NCBI RefSeq assembly: GCF_001580545.1
Contig: NZ_LRBG01000035.1
Coordinates: 186,001-250,000 of the forward strand
DNA from: Paraburkholderia monticola
GTDB taxonomy: Bacteria; Pseudomonadota; Gammaproteobacteria; Burkholderiales; Burkholderiaceae
DNA length: 64,000 bases
Reading direction: 5' to 3'
A program made the position numbers and the translations under genes. The notes beneath the pieces are model-generated. The model ran no database searches. It was given only the letters and a program-made list of their open reading frames with translations, and was not told where the DNA came from. Within the stretch, counting starts at the first letter, position 1. Every line of letters begins with the position of its first letter. Of the stretch, positions 61,541-64,000 are shown one piece after another.

Positions 61541-62569
61541 ATGACATTGCAAACGGATACCGCGGCGCTGGATAACGAACGGCGCACTTCCGGGCTGAAA
61601 GCGCGCATCTTCGCGCCGACTGCGGTGCAAAAAATGCTCGCGTTCGCGAGTCTCATCCTGCTGCTGGTTTTCTTCAGCTTCGCGTCGCCGGCCTTCATGC
61701 AGATGGACAACATCCTCGGCATTTTGCAGGCGACCGCGGTGAACGGCGTGCTGGCCATTGCCGCCACTTTCGTAATCATTACGGGCGGCATCGATCTGTC
61801 GGTCGGTACGTTGATGACATTCACCGCCGTCATTTGCGGGGTGTTTCTCACCTACTGGCATCTGCCGATGTGGACGGGCGTACTCGCGGCACTCGCGACC
61901 GGCGCGGTGTGCGGCACGGTATCGGGCACGTTGACCGCGAAAATGAAGATCCCGCCATTCATCGCGACGCTCGGCATGATGATGCTGCTCAAAGGGCTTT
62001 CGCTCGTCGTGTCGGCCGACAAACCGATCTATTTCACCGACACCGAGAACTTCTACCGTATTTCCCAGGACTCGCTAATCGGCTATTTCCTGCCGAGCGT
62101 GCCCATTCCGAATGCGGTGCTGATCCTGTTCTTTCTCGCGATCGTCAGCTCCATTACGCTCAATCGCACCGCGCTCGGCCGCTATACCTTCGCGCTCGGC
62201 AGCAACGAAGAGGCGGTACGGCTTTCGGGCGTCAATGTCGATCGCTGGAAGATCGCGATTTACGGCGTGGGCGGCGCGATCTGCGGCATCGCGGGCCTGC
62301 TGATCGCGTCGCGGCTCAACTCGGCGCAACCGGCGCTCGGCCAGGGCTACGAGCTCGATGCGATCGCCGCGGTCGTGATCGGCGGCACGTCGCTGAGCGG
62401 CGGCTCGGGCACGATACTCGGCACCATCATCGGCGCTTTCATCATGAGCGTGCTGACCAACGGACTGCGCATCATGTCGGTCGCGCAGGAGTGGCAGATC
62501 GTCGTGACTGGTCTGATCATCATTCTGGCGGTGTATGCGGACATCCTGCGGCGCAGCCGGAGAAGTTGA
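61541..62569 (+). CDS. Sugar ABC transporter permease (RbsC-type)
   Basis: 342 residues with eight to ten membrane helices and the branched-chain/sugar permease pattern: TAVNGVLAIAATFVIITGGIDLSVGTLMTFTAVI, then LGSNEEAVRLSGVNVDRWKIAIYG, then AVVIGGTSLSGGSGTILGTIIGAFIMSVLTNGL. It forms the membrane channel for the sugar. It starts 13 bases after the ATPase gene. Confidence 0.93.
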   Translation: MTLQTDTAALDNERRTSGLKARIFAPTAVQKMLAFASLILLLVFFSFASPAFMQMDNILGILQATAVNGVLAIAATFVIITGGIDLSVGTLMTFTAVICGVFLTYWHLPMWTGVLAALATGAVCGTVSGTLTAKMKIPPFIATLGMMMLLKGLSLVVSADKPIYFTDTENFYRISQDSLIGYFLPSVPIPNAVLILFFLAIVSSITLNRTALGRYTFALGSNEEAVRLSGVNVDRWKIAIYGVGGAICGIAGLLIASRLNSAQPALGQGYELDAIAAVVIGGTSLSGGSGTILGTIIGAFIMSVLTNGLRIMSVAQEWQIVVTGLIIILAVYADILRRSRRS

Positions 62570-62698
62570 CGCGGGAGCAAGGAAGCAACGCAACAGCAGC
62601 ACAAGCAGTGAACGCAGAAGCAGGAGAGAGAGGGGCGGGTGAAGGCTCCCTCGAAAGCTCGATAGCGGCTTGATAGCCCAACCATTGGAGGAGGCCCC

Positions 62699-63640
62699 AT
62701 GTTGAAGAGAAGACTAATCGGTATCGTGGTCGGTGTCGGTGCGCTCGTCGGCGGAACCAGTCTCGCGTATGCGGACGAGCCGTATATTCCGCTCATTTCG
62801 AAGGGCTTCCAGCATCAGTTCTGGCAAGCCGTCAAATCGGGCGCCGAGCAGTCCGCGAAAGCGAACAGCGTCAGGATCACGTTCGAGGGACCGGAAACGG
62901 AGGCGATGGTCGACAAGCAGATCGACATGCTGTCGGCCGCGCTCGCGAAGAAACCGCAAGCGCTCGGCATTGCGGCGCTCGACAGCAAGGCAGCCATCCC
63001 GCTGCTCAAGCGCGCGCAGAACGACAAGATTCCGGTGATCGCGTTCGACTCGGGCGTCGACAGCGACATTCCATTGACCACCTGCGCGACGGACAACATT
63101 GCCGCCGCCGCGCTCGCCGCCGACAAGATGGCCGAGCTGATCGGCAACTCCGGCGAAGTCGCCGTGATCGTGCACGACCAGACCAGCCGCACCGGTGTCG
63201 ATCGCCGTGACGGTTTCGTCAATCAGATCAAGTCGAAGCATCCGAACATCAAGATCGTGTCCGTGCAGTACGGTGCCGGCGACCACCTGAAGTCGGCGGA
63301 AATCGCCAAGGCGATGATCCAGGCGAATCCGAACCTGAAGGGCATCTTCGGCGCGAACGAAGGTTCGGCGGAAGGCGCGGCGATCGGGGTCAAGGAATCG
63401 GGCAAGAAGCTGGTGCTGATCGGCTTCGACTCCGGCAAGGAGCAGAAGGAGAACATCATGTCGGGCCTGATGGCCGGCGCGATTACGCAGAACCCGGTTG
63501 GTATCGGCAAGTGCGTGGTCGACTCGGCGGTCAAGGCGCTGCATGGCGAGAAACTGCCGAAGAAGGTCGACACCGGCTTCTACTGGTATGACAAGACCAA
63601 TATGAACGATCCGAAGATCGCGGCGGTGCTGTACGACTAA
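62699..63640 (+). CDS. Sugar ABC transporter substrate-binding protein
   Basis: 313 residues. It has a cleavable signal peptide (RLIGIVVGVGALVGGTSLAYA), followed by the periplasmic-binding protein type 1 fold: IPLISKGFQHQFWQAVKSGAEQSAK, IAALDSKAAIPLLKRAQNDKIPVIAFDSGVD, GVDRRDGFVNQIKSKHPNIKIV and IFGANEGSAEGAAIGV. A strong ribosome site (GGAGGAGG) precedes it, consistent with high expression of the binding protein, 129 bases after the permease gene. It captures the sugar for the ABC importer. Confidence 0.93.
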   Translation: MLKRRLIGIVVGVGALVGGTSLAYADEPYIPLISKGFQHQFWQAVKSGAEQSAKANSVRITFEGPETEAMVDKQIDMLSAALAKKPQALGIAALDSKAAIPLLKRAQNDKIPVIAFDSGVDSDIPLTTCATDNIAAAALAADKMAELIGNSGEVAVIVHDQTSRTGVDRRDGFVNQIKSKHPNIKIVSVQYGAGDHLKSAEIAKAMIQANPNLKGIFGANEGSAEGAAIGVKESGKKLVLIGFDSGKEQKENIMSGLMAGAITQNPVGIGKCVVDSAVKALHGEKLPKKVDTGFYWYDKTNMNDPKIAAVLYD

Positions 63641-63688
63641 GCGAGCCTGACGATCCCGCTCCGGCTGGCCGGGGCGGCCGGCATCATC

Positions 63689-63722
63689 AAAAGAGGAAGA
63701 GCGGCGCTCTTCCTCTTTTTTA
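63689..63722. terminator. Strong terminator after the ABC operon
   Basis: AAGAGGAAGAGC pairs perfectly with GCTCTTCCTCTT around a 3-base loop (GGC) and is followed by a run of T. A run of A on the other side could make it work in both directions. Confidence 0.9.
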
Positions 63723-63857
63723 TTGCCCATTCGCGTGGCGGCTAGTCATTTCACGCCATTGCACGTATTAATCTGATATTTTACGTTTATGTAATCGTTG
63801 CACGAACCGTCCATTCGCATGCCGACTCGGACCCGCTAACCGCCCAACGCGTAGGTC

Positions 63858-64000
63858 ATGGCTTTTACCGAACCCAGCTCGCCATTTTTCAAGTGGGTCG
63901 TGTCCTGCGCCCAGAATCTGAGCCCTGACAACCGGCAGATTCTGCTTGCTAATCTGTTTACGCGGACTGCTTCGATCATTTTCGCGTCGATTTGCGAAAT
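63858..64000 (+). CDS. Unknown protein, 3' end beyond the window
   Basis: An open frame from ATG 63858 continues past the window end: MAFTEPSSPFFKWVVSCAQN, then LSPDNRQILLANLFTRTASI. Only 47 residues are visible, with a weak GTAGGTC upstream. No family can be named. Confidence 0.5.
   Translation, partial: MAFTEPSSPFFKWVVSCAQNLSPDNRQILLANLFTRTASIIFASICE

Noticed and set aside
1..64000. CRISPR arrays, insertion sequences, prophage or integrase genes
   Set aside because: No regularly spaced repeats, transposase or integrase motifs were seen anywhere in the window.

Overview
The window is GC-rich and densely packed. Its codon use, its many four-base start/stop overlaps and its gene families point to a betaproteobacterium of the Burkholderia / Paraburkholderia / Caballeronia group. 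This is inferred from gene content; no rRNA is present. One tRNA gene, tRNA-Leu(GAG), is seen. I found no insertion sequence, prophage or CRISPR array.

Layout. 1-2040: the end of a receiver-histidine kinase gene and a translationally coupled response regulator. 2458-7219: three secreted lipoproteins, namely a phosphoesterase (own terminator), a di-haem MauG-type cytochrome and a small lipoprotein. 7273-8163: a prolyl-4-hydroxylase-like dioxygenase, divergent from a tripartite RND efflux operon (8604-17982) that runs on into a split chromate transporter (17992-19199). 19200-23335: a less GC-rich island holding palindromic upstream DNA, an acyl-homoserine-lactone-synthase/FeeM-like acyltransferase split by a -1 frameshift in a run of eight A, a haem-oxygenase-like di-iron protein, and a CqsS-like hybrid histidine kinase. 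This looks like a complete signal-making and signal-sensing unit without the usual CqsA synthase, and it is my candidate for an undescribed system. 23347-27832 (minus): a Cyc2-like fused cytochrome-porin, a di-haem cytochrome c4-like protein, an MFS transporter and a beta-propeller protein, probably an outer-membrane electron-transfer operon.

28263-34015: a SulP transporter carrying a cyclic-nucleotide-binding domain, divergent from a SAM-domain adenylate/guanylate cyclase with ATPase and TPR parts. 34171-38718: small oxidoreductases under LysR and TetR regulators with visible operators. 38719-40880: a low-information gap with a possible broken gene, a glycosyltransferase and a YunG-like protein. 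41148-43190: a GH54-like arabinofuranosidase lipoprotein. 43589-51901 (mostly minus): a caa3-type terminal oxidase cluster with a fused subunit I-III, subunit II, an assembly factor, a ferric-reductase-like flavoprotein and several small membrane proteins including a 33-residue one. 52216-53742: a 52-residue membrane protein, a YfcF-type GST, a small lipoprotein, a tRNA-Leu fragment and an intact tRNA-Leu.

53816-57591 (minus): D-cysteine desulfhydrase, a class V aminotransferase-like PLP enzyme, RidA and a GcvA-like LysR regulator. This is consistent with making and then clearing 2-aminoacrylate. 57672-63640: L-fuconate dehydratase divergent from a FadR-type GntR regulator with a promoter-overlapping palindrome, followed by a sugar ABC importer (ATPase, permease, binding protein) and a strong terminator, probably for L-fucose or a related sugar. 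A partial unknown gene starts at 63858.
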